Of a stretch of DNA of 64,000 bases, positions 8,481 through 17,838 are shown one piece after another. Source of the stretch: Leadbetterella sp035299025 (GTDB taxonomy: Bacteria > Bacteroidota > Bacteroidia > Cytophagales > Spirosomataceae); NCBI GenBank assembly GCA_035299025.1, contig DATGXK010000016.1:339870-403869 (forward strand). The letters are read 5' to 3'. The notes beneath the pieces were generated by a model, which did not search any database, was not told where the DNA came from, and saw only the letters and a program-made list of their open reading frames with translations. Numbering within the stretch: the first letter of the stretch is position 1; every line of letters begins with the position of its first letter. Both the position numbers and the translations under genes were made by a program.

Positions 8481-9871
8481 ATTTCCTTCAGTTCCGCTAC
8501 CAATTTCCCTATTGAAGCCTTAGCATCACCAAATAGCATCATGCAGTTGTCATATCCGAACAATTCGTTCTCAATACCTGCATAGCCTTTTCCCATGCTT
8601 CTTTTACTCACGATTACGGTCTTGGCTTTATCAGCATTCAAGATGGGCATGCCATATATCGGACTGGCTGGATTGTTTCTAGCGGCTGGGTTTACCACAT
8701 CGTTGGCTCCAACCACAAAAACTACGTCGGTTTTACTAAAGTCATCGTTTATTTGCTCCATTTCCACAAGTTTGTCGTAAGCAACGTTGGATTCTGCAAG
8801 TAGGACATTCATATGGCCAGGCATACGCCCAGCTACTGGATGTATGGCATATAGTACATTTACGCCTTCTTTTTCGAGAAGTTCTTCTAATTCATGAATA
8901 ACATGTTGTGCCTGTGCTACTGCCAAACCGTACCCCGGTACTATTACCACGTTTTGGGCGTATTTCATTAAAATTGCCACATCCGATGGAGTCGTACTTT
9001 TTATTGTTCCCACAAATCCATCTTCGGTACCAGCAGCTGCGTTTCCACCTCCAAATGACCCGAAAATAACATTCATCAGCGATCGATTCATTGCATTACA
9101 CATCAAAATTGTCAGAAGCGTACCCGCAGAACCTACCAAAATTCCACCGGTTAGCATGACCTGATTGTCGTACAAAAATCCTCCAAATGCGGCTGCTAAG
9201 CCTGTAAATGAGTTTAGAAGTGAGATAACCACGGGCATGTCTGCACCACCGATAGGCAAAACAAACAATACGCCATAAGCAAGAGAAAGAATAAGGAGAA
9301 TGTACAAATGAAACATAGCGGGCATTATGATGGTCATAACCAACATACCTAATATCATCAATAACAAAACGATGGTGAAGATATTCTGAGCAGGTAATCT
9401 GAAAGTTTTTTTCATAATTTCCTGCAGTTTCAGGTAAGCAATTATACTTCCCGAAAATGACACAGAGCCAATTATGAGTCCTAAAAGTATGGTTATAACA
9501 GCTCCGGTGCTAGCCGTATCATGCAGGTGCTTATATTCTACCACAGAAATCAAACCTGCACAGGCACCGCCCATACCATTAAACAAACTTACCATTTGGG
9601 GCATGTCTGTCATTTGAACTTTTTTGGCGGAGAGCCAACCCACTACTGTGCCGATGGCAATTCCACCAAAAATCCAACCGTAGTTTCCTATTAAATGTCC
9701 TTCTTCGTTTTGATGAAGAAAGATAGTGCCCAATATGGCCAGGGCCATTCCTCCGGCAGCTAAAAAATTACCTTTTCTGGCGGTTTTAGGTCCTGAAAGC
9801 ATTTTTAGACCTACTATAAAAGACACCGACGCCAATAGATATATAAGATACAACCAATATTGATTTTGCAT
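8477..9871 (-). CDS. pntB: NAD(P) transhydrogenase subunit beta
   Basis: PntB carries most of the proton channel and the NADP(H)-binding domain III of proton-translocating transhydrogenase, which uses the proton gradient to drive hydride transfer from NADH to NADP+. Length (464) is normal. The first 260 residues are a series of hydrophobic helices. Domain III begins near residue 290, with IVPGYGLAVAQAQHVIHEL (the NADP-binding GYG/AxxQ region), AIHPVAGRMPGHMNVLLAE, VVFVVGANDVVNPAARN and YAGIENELF. It is the last gene of the pntAA-pntAB-pntB operon, 20 bp after pntAB. Its stop codon lies inside a repeat hairpin. Confidence 0.96.
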   Translation of the reverse strand: MQNQYWLYLIYLLASVSFIVGLKMLSGPKTARKGNFLAAGGMALAILGTIFLHQNEEGHLIGNYGWIFGGIAIGTVVGWLSAKKVQMTDMPQMVSLFNGMGGACAGLISVVEYKHLHDTASTGAVITILLGLIIGSVSFSGSIIAYLKLQEIMKKTFRLPAQNIFTIVLLLMILGMLVMTIIMPAMFHLYILLILSLAYGVLFVLPIGGADMPVVISLLNSFTGLAAAFGGFLYDNQVMLTGGILVGSAGTLLTILMCNAMNRSLMNVIFGSFGGGNAAAGTEDGFVGTIKSTTPSDVAILMKYAQNVVIVPGYGLAVAQAQHVIHELEELLEKEGVNVLYAIHPVAGRMPGHMNVLLAESNVAYDKLVEMEQINDDFSKTDVVFVVGANDVVNPAARNNPASPIYGMPILNADKAKTVIVSKRSMGKGYAGIENELFGYDNCMMLFGDAKASIGKLVAELKEM

Positions 9872-9891
9872 TTTTAAATTCGATTAAATAC

Positions 9892-10209
9892 TTACTTCTT
9901 TTTCTTGAACATTTCTAACATTCTGTCGGTAACTACAAAACCTCCTACTACATTTAAGGTACCAAGAATTACTGCAAGGAAACCTAAAATTATAGCAAGC
10001 CAGTTGCCTTCTTCAGCATGCCCCATCACTATAATCGCTCCGATCACCACCACACCATGGATGGCATTGGCTCCTGACATCAATGGCGTGTGTAATGCAG
10101 AAGGTACTTTAGAAATAACTTCGATACCCACAAAAATTGAAAGGATAAGAATGTAAATTATTTGGATATTTTCTCCGAAAAAAGTGATTACGCTATTTAT
10201 AATTTCCAT
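9892..10209 (-). CDS. pntAB: NAD(P) transhydrogenase subunit alpha, membrane part
   Basis: A 105-residue membrane subunit matching the C-terminal part of enterobacterial PntA, here a separate gene. Three hydrophobic helices are visible. VISKVPSALHTPLMSGANAIHG is the conserved loop between helices of domain II; NAIHG and the preceding SKVPSALHTPLMSG are family invariants. It pairs with PntB to form the proton channel. It lies 8 bp after pntAA and 20 bp before pntB, so the three genes are one transcription unit. Confidence 0.93.
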   Translation of the reverse strand: MEIINSVITFFGENIQIIYILILSIFVGIEVISKVPSALHTPLMSGANAIHGVVVIGAIIVMGHAEEGNWLAIILGFLAVILGTLNVVGGFVVTDRMLEMFKKKK

Positions 10210-10217
10210 AATTCAAA

Positions 10218-11345
10218 TTAGTTTTTTTCTAGAATACTTTTTGTGAAGGCATGAACCAATTCGCCTCCGTGGGTTATTAAGGAACCTTTGGTTATTTCGT
10301 CATCCATATCCCATTTAAAGCCATTTTCGTCTACCAAATGATATAAAAGCGTGGTAATATTGGTGGCATATAACTGACTGGCATTTATGGGTAACAAGGC
10401 TGGAAGATTGGACTCACCAATGATGGTTACACCATGTTTGACCACCGTTTTGTTTATTTCAGAAACAGCACAGTTTCCTCCAGACTCCACGGCCATATCT
10501 ACAATTACCGAACCTGTTTTCATGGATTTTACCATTTCCTCAGAAACCAAAACTGGGGCTTTTTTGCCAATTACCAAGGCGGTTGTAATGACCAAGTCTG
10601 CCTCTTTTATTTTGGCCTCAACAAGTTCTTTTTGTTTTTGCAAAAACTCCGCCGAGACTTCCTTGGCATATCCTCCTTCAACTTTTACTCCTTCTACGCC
10701 CTCTACGGTCAGGAACTTACCGCCTAGAGACTCAACCTGTTCCTTAGTTTCAGGTCTTACGTCGGTTACTTCCACTACTGCTCCGAGTCTTTTTGCGGTG
10801 GCAACAGCTTGAAGGCCAGCCACTCCAGCTCCAAAAATAAGAACTTTCACAGGAGTGATTGTTCCTGCAGCAGTCATAAGCAATGGGAAGATTCGTCCTA
10901 AAGCATTTGCCCCCAAAATGACGGTTTTATAACCTGCTAAGTTTGCTTGTGAACTCAAAGCATCCATTTTTTGGGCAATAGAAATACGGGGAACAGCATC
11001 CATTGAAAACGACGAAATCTTCTTGGCCTTTAAGGCCTCGACAACCTCTGGAACGGTGTAGGCATACAGAAATGAAATACAGACAATCCCATCTTTGCAA
11101 AGTTGGATTTCCTCTACTGTCAAGGCATTGACTTTTAGTACAACATCACTTTGGCAAACATCTTTTCGAGAGCCAATACTGGCCCCCGCATTAACATAAT
11201 TGTCATCCGAAAATGAAGAAGAAACGCCTGTTTCGTTTTCAATAATTACTTCAAAGCCTTTTTTTGTGATTTGTTTTACCAAGTCAGGAGTCAGAGCTAC
11301 CCGAGTTTCAAAGGGTTTGGTTTCTTTTAAAACTCCAATTTTCAT
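10218..11345 (-). CDS. pntAA: NAD(P) transhydrogenase subunit alpha, NAD(H)-binding part
   Basis: A 375-residue soluble domain I of the transhydrogenase, related to alanine dehydrogenase. The start KIGVLKETKPFETRVALTPD is typical. The Rossmann nucleotide-binding turn GAGVAGLQAVATAKRLGA with the acidic VTDVRPE that follows marks the NAD(H) site near residues 170-200. The mobile loop and C-terminal GESNLPALLPINASQLYATN are present. In this split arrangement (PntAA, PntAB, PntB) the protein works at the cytoplasmic face. It is the first gene of the operon; no convincing -7 element was found in the 255-bp gap upstream. Confidence 0.95.
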   Translation of the reverse strand: MKIGVLKETKPFETRVALTPDLVKQITKKGFEVIIENETGVSSSFSDDNYVNAGASIGSRKDVCQSDVVLKVNALTVEEIQLCKDGIVCISFLYAYTVPEVVEALKAKKISSFSMDAVPRISIAQKMDALSSQANLAGYKTVILGANALGRIFPLLMTAAGTITPVKVLIFGAGVAGLQAVATAKRLGAVVEVTDVRPETKEQVESLGGKFLTVEGVEGVKVEGGYAKEVSAEFLQKQKELVEAKIKEADLVITTALVIGKKAPVLVSEEMVKSMKTGSVIVDMAVESGGNCAVSEINKTVVKHGVTIIGESNLPALLPINASQLYATNITTLLYHLVDENGFKWDMDDEITKGSLITHGGELVHAFTKSILEKN

Positions 11346-11600
11346 ACTTATTGTTTATATGGTTTTTTAGTCTTCCAACTCACTGTTATTCAATTGTTGA
11401 TGATGAAATTGAACCACAGGTATATCTAATAAATACGTAAATTAAATAGATATTTGGAAAAATGTACGTTAAAGAAATTTTGCTAATTTACCTCTGAAAT
11501 TAATTACTAACTATCAATTCATATATTTTTTTTCAAAAAAAATCTTGAAATAATAATAAAATGATTTTGGGCATATTTTTAGGCCATAAACTTCCGACAA

Positions 11601-12473
11601 TTACTTCTTTTCTTGCCCAAGAAATAAACCCAATAGGACCAAAACTAACCCAACCATGGTGTGCCATGTGAATGGCTCGTTCAAAATAAATGAAGAGAAA
11701 ATAAACCCAAAAATAGGGCAGAGAAAGAGAAAAAATGCAGCTTTGATGGCGTCGATTTTAATAAGTTTCAGCCAAAGATTTACTGCCAGTAGTGATACCG
11801 GTATTGCCAACCAAAGGATAGAGAGTATGTTTTCTTGTGTGAAAAGGATAGGTTCTTTCTTTAAGAATATTGTTAAGGGGAGCATGAATATACCACCGAA
11901 AAGTACCTGCCAGCCGTTGATGGCATATCTGCTAAGTGTCCACTTTTTTTCTGAAAAATAAATGGCAGCTAGACTGTAGCTGAGCATACCAAGAAACAAG
12001 TAAGTCAGGCCTCTAAACGTGGCGAAACTATTTTGCAAAAGTGGCCAAACTGCAATAAAAACTCCGCCGATGCCAAAGAGAAGACCAAATATTTGTTTGG
12101 CTTCTATCTTTTTGCCTAAAATTAGTCCACCAATAATGGCCATCAGCACTGGTCCCAAAGACACCGATAAGCTACCAATGCCAGCGGCTACTTCGTTGAT
12201 AGCCAGTACGAAAAGTGTTAGATAAAGCGTTACGTTAAGAAAACCAAAGATGCTGAGTGCAATGACTTCTTGGCGGTTTGGCCATTGCCATTTTTCGAAA
12301 ATGGCATGATAGGCTAGGAGTAAAATACCCGCTAAAAAGAACCTAAACTGAAACAAAACTAATGGCTCCATACTTTGAACGCCTATTTTGGCCGCCACCG
12401 ATGCAGAGGACCAAAATATGGCAAAGACAATTCCTAAAAGAATAAATTGGAGACCCGTATTTGTTTTTTTCAT
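11601..12473 (-). CDS. EamA/DMT-family permease
   Basis: A 290-residue transporter of the drug/metabolite superfamily with ten hydrophobic segments arranged as two EamA repeats (about residues 10-145 and 150-285). The repeat-ending motif VSLGPVLMAIIGGLILGKKIEAKQ near residues 103-126 and the matching C-terminal CPIFGFIFSSFILNEPFTW are characteristic. The family exports amino acids, nucleobases or other small metabolites; the substrate cannot be deduced. Its ATG overlaps the stop of the upstream TatD gene by 4 bp, indicating translational coupling. Confidence 0.85.
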   Translation of the reverse strand: MKKTNTGLQFILLGIVFAIFWSSASVAAKIGVQSMEPLVLFQFRFFLAGILLLAYHAIFEKWQWPNRQEVIALSIFGFLNVTLYLTLFVLAINEVAAGIGSLSVSLGPVLMAIIGGLILGKKIEAKQIFGLLFGIGGVFIAVWPLLQNSFATFRGLTYLFLGMLSYSLAAIYFSEKKWTLSRYAINGWQVLFGGIFMLPLTIFLKKEPILFTQENILSILWLAIPVSLLAVNLWLKLIKIDAIKAAFFLFLCPIFGFIFSSFILNEPFTWHTMVGLVLVLLGLFLGQEKK

Positions 12474-13261
12474 TTCTGAATCAGTTTTTTTGCATTTTCC
12501 GTAGTTTGTGACATTACCTTATCTTCAGAAATTTCATAAATGTCGCCAATCTTAGTGACGATTAAATCCAAATAATTAACTTCGTTTCTTTTGCCTCTAT
12601 GTGGTACTGGTGCTAGGTATGGCGAATCAGTTTCCAAAACTATCATTTCTAAGGGTATGTCTGCTAAGAACTTATCCAAGCCGCCATTTTTGAAAGTAAC
12701 AACGCCTCCAATACCCAAAAGGAAGTTGAGTGAAGTTACTCTTTTTGCATCTGCTGCATCTCCCGAAAAACAATGGAAAATTCCTCGGAGTTCTTTCCAT
12801 CCAAATTCTTCAATCAAGTCGCAACACCTTTGAATGGCGTTCAGCGAATTGTCTTTTGAGTTTCTGGAATGAATACAAATCGGCAAATTGTATTTTTTTG
12901 CGAGCGAAAGTTGGTGTAAAAAAACTTTTTCTTGTTGTGGAACAAATGCCAAATCCCAATAAAAATCTAAGCCGATTTCTCCAATCATGATGAAAGGTCT
13001 TTCACTCAGCCATTTCTCAATTATTTCTAATTCTTTTTCATAATCCTCACCCACATAGCAAGGATGGAGCCCCATCATGGACAAACAATTCTCTGGATAC
13101 TGGGCTTCAAGAGATAACATGCCTTCGATGGTTTCGTGATTACAATTGGGCATCCATATTTGTTCCACGCCTGCCTCAAATGATCTATGTAACATTTCGT
13201 CACGGTCGTTTTCGAATTGTTCATCGTAGATATGGGCGTGCGTTTCTATTATTTTCGACAT
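12470..13261 (-). CDS. TatD family metal-dependent hydrolase
   Basis: A 263-residue TIM-barrel hydrolase of the TatD family, magnesium-dependent DNases with a proposed role in DNA repair or apoptosis-like turnover. Metal ligands visible: the N-terminal HAH (THAHIYDEQF, residues 7-9), the glutamate in MIGEIGLDFYWD near residue 97, CIHSRNS near 132, FHCFSGD near 166 and the aspartate in LETDSPYLAP near 213. The C-terminal sequence VPHRGKRNE is also typical. It heads a two-gene unit with the EamA permease (4-bp overlap), with a -7 element directly upstream. Confidence 0.92.
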   Translation of the reverse strand: MSKIIETHAHIYDEQFENDRDEMLHRSFEAGVEQIWMPNCNHETIEGMLSLEAQYPENCLSMMGLHPCYVGEDYEKELEIIEKWLSERPFIMIGEIGLDFYWDLAFVPQQEKVFLHQLSLAKKYNLPICIHSRNSKDNSLNAIQRCCDLIEEFGWKELRGIFHCFSGDAADAKRVTSLNFLLGIGGVVTFKNGGLDKFLADIPLEMIVLETDSPYLAPVPHRGKRNEVNYLDLIVTKIGDIYEISEDKVMSQTTENAKKLIQK

Positions 13262-13276
13262 TCAAATTCTTTTTTG

Positions 13277-13284
13277 CAAAATTA
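13277..13284 (-). promoter_or_regulatory. -7 promoter element of the TatD-EamA operon
   Basis: Minus-strand TAATTTTG, an exact TAnnTTTG match. The expected transcription start near 13270 leaves a leader of about 9 bases before the ATG at 13261. No -33 element is obvious. Confidence 0.5.
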
Positions 13285-13419
13285 CAAGTTAGATGAGACA
13301 ATTAGAAAGATAGCAAGGCTAATTCTAAAAAGTGAGAGATTAAGTTTTAAAGATTCTGATTTTGGTCATATTTTGAGATATTTTACAATAAGATGAACCA
13401 TTCTAAGAACAAAATAAGC

Positions 13420-13427
13420 TACTTTTG
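13420..13427 (+). promoter_or_regulatory. -7 promoter element of feoAB
   Basis: TACTTTTG fits the TAnnTTTG consensus. Transcription would start near 13434, some 23 bases before the TTG start of feoA. No iron-responsive operator dyad could be recognised around it. Confidence 0.5.
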
Positions 13428-13456
13428 CGTTACTATTTGTAATAAGTCTAATTAGA

Positions 13457-13678
13457 TTGAAGAGCGTAGCTGATTTAAAAGAGGGAGAAAAGGGGGTAAT
13501 TTCCGCATTTTTAGATAATAAACTTGCACTGAAATTGCTCGAAATGGGTTGTTTGCCAGGAACGGAAGTGAAACTGGATCACAAAGCACCTTTGGGTTGT
13601 CCTTACTGTATTTCTGTTTCGGAAGACTATCAACTTTCACTTAGAAAATCTGAAGCCCTCACCATTCTTATCGACTGA
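13457..13678 (+). CDS. feoA: Ferrous iron transport protein A
   Basis: A 73-residue SH3-like FeoA protein that works with FeoB at the inner face of the membrane during Fe(II) uptake. The pattern VADLKEGEKGVISAF, LLEMGCLPGTEVKL and PLGCPYCISV followed by LSLRKSEA matches the family along its full length. The only start that gives the normal N-terminus is a TTG at 13457, about 30 bases after the -7 element. feoB begins 4 bp after the feoA stop, so the two are co-transcribed. Confidence 0.9.
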   Translation: MKSVADLKEGEKGVISAFLDNKLALKLLEMGCLPGTEVKLDHKAPLGCPYCISVSEDYQLSLRKSEALTILID

Positions 13679-13682
13679 GCCC

Positions 13683-15785
13683 ATGATTGTTGCATTAATA
13701 GGAAATCCCAATTGCGGTAAATCTTCACTTTTCAATCATCTCACGGGTCTTAGACAAAAAATCGGGAATTTTCCGGGCGTAACTGTTGACAAAAAAGTTG
13801 GTTTTTGTAAAATAAGCGATGGCTCTGATATTCAGGTTATAGATTTACCTGGAACCTACAGCTTATACCCTAATTCGCTAGACGAGCAAGTCGTTCTTGA
13901 AGTTCTTACCAATCAAAATCACGCGGATTATCCTGATTTAGCTGTTATAGTTGTTGATTCTTCCAATCTTAAACGGAATCTCCTGCTTTTTGAGGAGGTA
14001 AATGACCTAGGGATTCCGACCGTTTTGGCATTGAATATGCTGGATGTGGCCAACGAAATCGGAGTGTCAATAAACACTCCAAAGTTAGAAAAACTGCTCG
14101 GAATACCCGTTGTGGAGGTTAATGCAAGAGAAGGAATCGGCCTAGAAGGCTTGAAACTGACTATTTTTAGAGCTTTGGAGAAAAAGCAAGTTCATCAGAA
14201 CCTCGAGGTGGTCTCAGAGGATATGAAACCAGCAGTAAAGCAGATTAAAGAAAAGTTTTCCTTAAAGACAGATTATGCGGCTCTTCATTATTTAACACAA
14301 ACTGATAAGCTTTCGTTTTTAGGACAAAATGATCAAAGATTTTTAGAGGACATTGCTACTGATTTGAAATTGGATGCCGATGTTTTTCAAGCAAAAGAGG
14401 TAATGGATCGCTACAGAGATATTGGCCAAACATTGAGTCAAGTTGTTGAAATAGAGTCTGAAAAGCACAATTCACTTACTCTCACCCAGAAAATTGATAA
14501 TGTCCTCATTCATAGATTTTGGGGTTATGTGATATTTCTTGGAATACTATTCTTGATTTTTCAGTCGGTATTTACGCTGGCTAACTATCCAATGGATTTG
14601 ATTGATGGAGGAATAGCTTCATTGAATGATTTCTTGAAATCTATACTTCCTGAATCCAAAATTACTGATTTATTGACAGATGGTTTGATAGCTGGAATTG
14701 GCGGAGTGGTTATTTTTATTCCTCAAATTGCCTTTTTATTTGCATTTATTTCCATTCTTGAAGAGTCTGGTTATATGGCTCGCGTGGTGGTTTTGATGGA
14801 CAAACTCATACGTAGATTTGGCATGAGCGGCAAAAGTGTGGTGCCGTTGATTTCGAGTATGGCCTGTGCAGTGCCTGCTATTATGTCGGCCAGAACTATT
14901 GGGAATTGGAAGGACAGACTGATCACCATCATGGTCACGCCTTTAATGAGTTGTTCTGCTCGTTTGCCTATTTATACCATTTTGATTGCTCTGGTAGTGC
15001 CTGATGATAAGCTATTTGGCTTGTTTGGATTCCAAGGCTTGGCCTTGATGGGACTATATCTTTTAGGGTTTTTCTCCGCTTTGGTGGGAGGTTGGTTTTT
15101 GAAAAAAATACTTAAAACCAACGAGCGGACATTCTTTGTAATGGAACTGCCTACATACAAAAAGCCAAGATGGAAGCAGGTAGGTTATACGATTTTGGAA
15201 AAAGTAAAAACTTTCGTTTTTGAGGCCGGTAAAGTCATTGTGGCTATTTCGATTGTGCTTTGGGTATTGGCCTCATACGGGCCGGGAGAGGGTTTTTCAA
15301 AAGCGGAGGAAAGGGTTGCAGCCGAAAATATTGGCCTAAGTTCAGATGAATTAGAGCCCAAAATAGCTGCGGAAAAACTTCAAAATTCTTATGCGGGTCT
15401 GTTTGGTAAATTTATTGAACCTGCCATTAAACCCTTAGGTTATGACTGGAAAATAGGCATTGCTCTAATTACTTCGTTTGCGGCAAGAGAGGTTTTTGTG
15501 GGGACTATTTCTACCATTTACAGCATTGGTGCTGACGATGCCGACGATTCGACCATAAAATCTCGATTGAAAAATGAGGTAAATCCAGAAACTGGTGAGG
15601 CCGTGTTCTCAGTTGCCACATCATATTCTCTACTAATATTCTACGTGTTTGCCATGATGTGCATGAGTACCATTGCGGTAGTTTATAGAGAGACCAAGTC
15701 ATGGAAATGGCCAATCATCCAGTTGGTTTATATGAGTGCCTTGGCGTATGTTTCTGCGTTTGCGGTTTATTGGTTTTTGAAATAG
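13683..15785 (+). CDS. feoB: Ferrous iron transporter FeoB
   Basis: A 700-residue membrane Fe(II) transporter with an N-terminal G domain. G1 is GNPNCGKSSLF (residues 7-17), G3 DLPGTYSL near 58-65 and G4 LNMLD near 118-122, followed by a helical GDI-like region and a long membrane part. The Gate motifs are visible as SSMACAVPAIMSAR (near residue 395) and SCSARLPIY (near 425), each with the conserved cysteine. Uptake is coupled to the ferrous form, expected under low-oxygen conditions. The stop is only 3 bp from the convergent sialidase stop. Confidence 0.96.
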   Translation: MIVALIGNPNCGKSSLFNHLTGLRQKIGNFPGVTVDKKVGFCKISDGSDIQVIDLPGTYSLYPNSLDEQVVLEVLTNQNHADYPDLAVIVVDSSNLKRNLLLFEEVNDLGIPTVLALNMLDVANEIGVSINTPKLEKLLGIPVVEVNAREGIGLEGLKLTIFRALEKKQVHQNLEVVSEDMKPAVKQIKEKFSLKTDYAALHYLTQTDKLSFLGQNDQRFLEDIATDLKLDADVFQAKEVMDRYRDIGQTLSQVVEIESEKHNSLTLTQKIDNVLIHRFWGYVIFLGILFLIFQSVFTLANYPMDLIDGGIASLNDFLKSILPESKITDLLTDGLIAGIGGVVIFIPQIAFLFAFISILEESGYMARVVVLMDKLIRRFGMSGKSVVPLISSMACAVPAIMSARTIGNWKDRLITIMVTPLMSCSARLPIYTILIALVVPDDKLFGLFGFQGLALMGLYLLGFFSALVGGWFLKKILKTNERTFFVMELPTYKKPRWKQVGYTILEKVKTFVFEAGKVIVAISIVLWVLASYGPGEGFSKAEERVAAENIGLSSDELEPKIAAEKLQNSYAGLFGKFIEPAIKPLGYDWKIGIALITSFAAREVFVGTISTIYSIGADDADDSTIKSRLKNEVNPETGEAVFSVATSYSLLIFYVFAMMCMSTIAVVYRETKSWKWPIIQLVYMSALAYVSAFAVYWFLK

Positions 15786-15788
15786 GTT

Positions 15789-16883
15789 TTACCATTTAAC
15801 TATCCTAAAAACAATCTCTTTATAATTGTCTCTTTCATAGAGAATACCAATTTTCCTTTTACTTATTTTTACGATATCAGAATAAGCCGTAAAGTCGCCA
15901 CTACCGTCATTTCCATCTATTAAAATTGATTTCGACCAAGTTTTTCCTTCGTCTTTACTGATTCTCAGGGTAAGGTTATTGCGGTTTTTTATATCTGCGG
16001 CATTGGTGAAAGCAAGTTTTTTGCCACCAATATTTAAAATACTACCTTCACAAACTGGGTCAATAAGTTTTTCATCAAAATATTCAGAGGTCCAAGTTTC
16101 GCCATTATCCCTACTTATTGCAATAATTCTTTGCTTTACATCACCTTTTTGATTTCTAGCATTTAGCATTAATTTATCGTTGGACAATTCTGCCGCAGTG
16201 GCTTCATTACTTCCCGTTAGTTTCAGACTTTGACTCAACTTGAATGTTCTGCCATGGTCATCAGAATAAAATGCATGCGAATGATAATCCTCAAAATCTG
16301 CTAAAGGTTCGCCTTCACTGTGATTGGCAGGCACAAATAATCTCCCTTTTTTTGAGCCTTTCGTCAATTGTAAAGCATGTCCAGGCGTATTCGCATACGA
16401 TCGCCACTCTGAGGGTTTATGCGTTTGGGAAGTAATATCTACTGGAGTAGACCAAGTTTCTCCGTTGTCAATGGAGGTGACGTAAAGGACTTCTCTTTTT
16501 CCATTGCCTTTTCGAACCTCGTTTTCACGGTTGGTTCCTGTGTTATAAAAAAGGAACAATCGACCTTCTTGGAATTCTGGGTCTAAGAAATCAAAAACTG
16601 GGGCTGGGTTACCGGCTTGGAGCTTGTCATTGTCAATTACAATTTTCAGTTTGCTCCAACTTTTTCCATTATCACAACTTTTTCGCATTACTAAATCAAT
16701 ATTTCCAAAATCTCCAGCATTGTTGACTCTGCCTTCGGCAAATGCTATCAAACAGCCGTTTTTTGCAGCAACAATAGCGGGTATTCTAAAAGACCGATAT
16801 CCTTCAGTTCCAGAAATAAAAATGGGTGTTTGAGCGAAAGAGATAGTGAAAATTAAATTGAAAAATACGGTAATTCGTCTCAT
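15789..16883 (-). CDS. Exo-alpha-sialidase (neuraminidase), secreted
   Basis: A 364-residue GH33-type sialidase that removes terminal sialic acid from glycans. A signal peptide covers about residues 1-17 (cleavage near SFAQT). The FRIP motif with the substrate-binding arginine follows at residues 32-35. Five Asp-box repeats of the form S-x-D-x-G-x-T/S-W/F are visible (SCDNGKSW, SIDNGETW, SDDHGRTF, SRDNGETW, SKDEGKTW), consistent with a six-bladed propeller. The general acid-base Asp probably lies in NAGDFGNIDL. No sialic acid uptake or catabolic genes are adjacent, so it may only expose sugars or serve a function encoded elsewhere. Confidence 0.9.
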   Translation of the reverse strand: MRRITVFFNLIFTISFAQTPIFISGTEGYRSFRIPAIVAAKNGCLIAFAEGRVNNAGDFGNIDLVMRKSCDNGKSWSKLKIVIDNDKLQAGNPAPVFDFLDPEFQEGRLFLFYNTGTNRENEVRKGNGKREVLYVTSIDNGETWSTPVDITSQTHKPSEWRSYANTPGHALQLTKGSKKGRLFVPANHSEGEPLADFEDYHSHAFYSDDHGRTFKLSQSLKLTGSNEATAAELSNDKLMLNARNQKGDVKQRIIAISRDNGETWTSEYFDEKLIDPVCEGSILNIGGKKLAFTNAADIKNRNNLTLRISKDEGKTWSKSILIDGNDGSGDFTAYSDIVKISKRKIGILYERDNYKEIVFRIVKW

Positions 16884-16932
16884 AATGAAGATTGATCAAC
16901 ATGGTAAAATTAAGTTTGACTCCAATACTTTT

Positions 16933-17838
16933 TCATCCCCTTGGATGAAATTCCTTCAAAGTTTGTTGCAAATAGGCTCTGTCCAAATGCGTATAAATTT
17001 CAGTGGTAATGATAGATTCATGCCCGAGCATCTCCTGAACAGCCCTAAGGTCTGCACCTCCCTCGACCAAGTGCGTAGCGAAACTGTGCCTAAGCGTATG
17101 CGGAGAGATACTTTTATGAATTCCCGCTTTCTCGGCCAGATCTTTTATGATTATAAAAACCATCACCCGACTAAGAGCTTTTCCACGGCGATTCAAGAAA
17201 AGATAATCTTCGTGACCTGGTTCAATGTTAAGCTGAATACGTACTTCAAGGAGGTAGATTTTAGAGAACTTAATGGCTTCATTTCCAATGGGTACCAATC
17301 GCATTTTGTTGCCTTTTCCAACTACCCTTATAAAACCTTCTTGAAACAAACAATCAGATATTTTTAGGTTAATTAGCTCCGAAACTCGTAAGCCACAGCT
17401 GTACATTACCTCTATAATTGCTTTGTTTCGAGTACCTTCGTGAGTGCTCAGGTCAATGCTGGCCATCATTGCTTCTATTTCATGCAAATGAAGCGTTTCT
17501 GGTAATTTTCTGGTAATTCTTGGAGAAGAAATAAGTTCGGTGGGGTCAGAAATTACTATTTTCTCAATAAATAAATATTCAAAAAAAGCTTTGATTCCAC
17601 TCAAAATCCGGGCTTGGCTCGTGGCTGAAAGTCCCAAATCGTTTAAAAAAACTAAGAAATTGTGAATGTCTTCATCTTTTAGAGATGAAACATGTTTGGT
17701 TTCTCCACAAAACTGAAAGAGTTTTTCGGCATCTCTAACATATGATTCAACAGAATTACCTGACAATCCCCGTTCGAGTTTCAGGTAATTCTTGAAATTT
17801 TTGATATGGTCGAGCCATGTCATGCTCAGTTCAGCCAA
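16933..17838 (-). CDS. xerD: Tyrosine recombinase XerD
   Basis: A 301-residue tyrosine recombinase of the XerC/D type, which resolves chromosome dimers at dif. The N-terminal SAM-like core-binding domain (about residues 8-95) precedes the catalytic domain. Active-site residues visible: Arg in SCGLRVSELINL (near 152), Lys in VVGKGNKMRLV (near 176), HTLRH (near 248), His in LGHESI (near 271) and the nucleophile Tyr in TEIYTHLD (near 280). The length and C-terminal HPRG fit XerD better than phage integrases, and no att-like repeats or phage genes surround it. Its start overlaps the end of the OsmC gene by 13 bp. A second ATG five codons in (MTWLDHI) is an alternative start. Confidence 0.88.
   Translation of the reverse strand: MAELSMTWLDHIKNFKNYLKLERGLSGNSVESYVRDAEKLFQFCGETKHVSSLKDEDIHNFLVFLNDLGLSATSQARILSGIKAFFEYLFIEKIVISDPTELISSPRITRKLPETLHLHEIEAMMASIDLSTHEGTRNKAIIEVMYSCGLRVSELINLKISDCLFQEGFIRVVGKGNKMRLVPIGNEAIKFSKIYLLEVRIQLNIEPGHEDYLFLNRRGKALSRVMVFIIIKDLAEKAGIHKSISPHTLRHSFATHLVEGGADLRAVQEMLGHESIITTEIYTHLDRAYLQQTLKEFHPRG

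Noticed and set aside
16933..17838. Phage or island integrase
   Set aside because: Length, domain layout and surroundings fit the housekeeping XerD; no att-like repeats, tRNA target or mobile genes are near.
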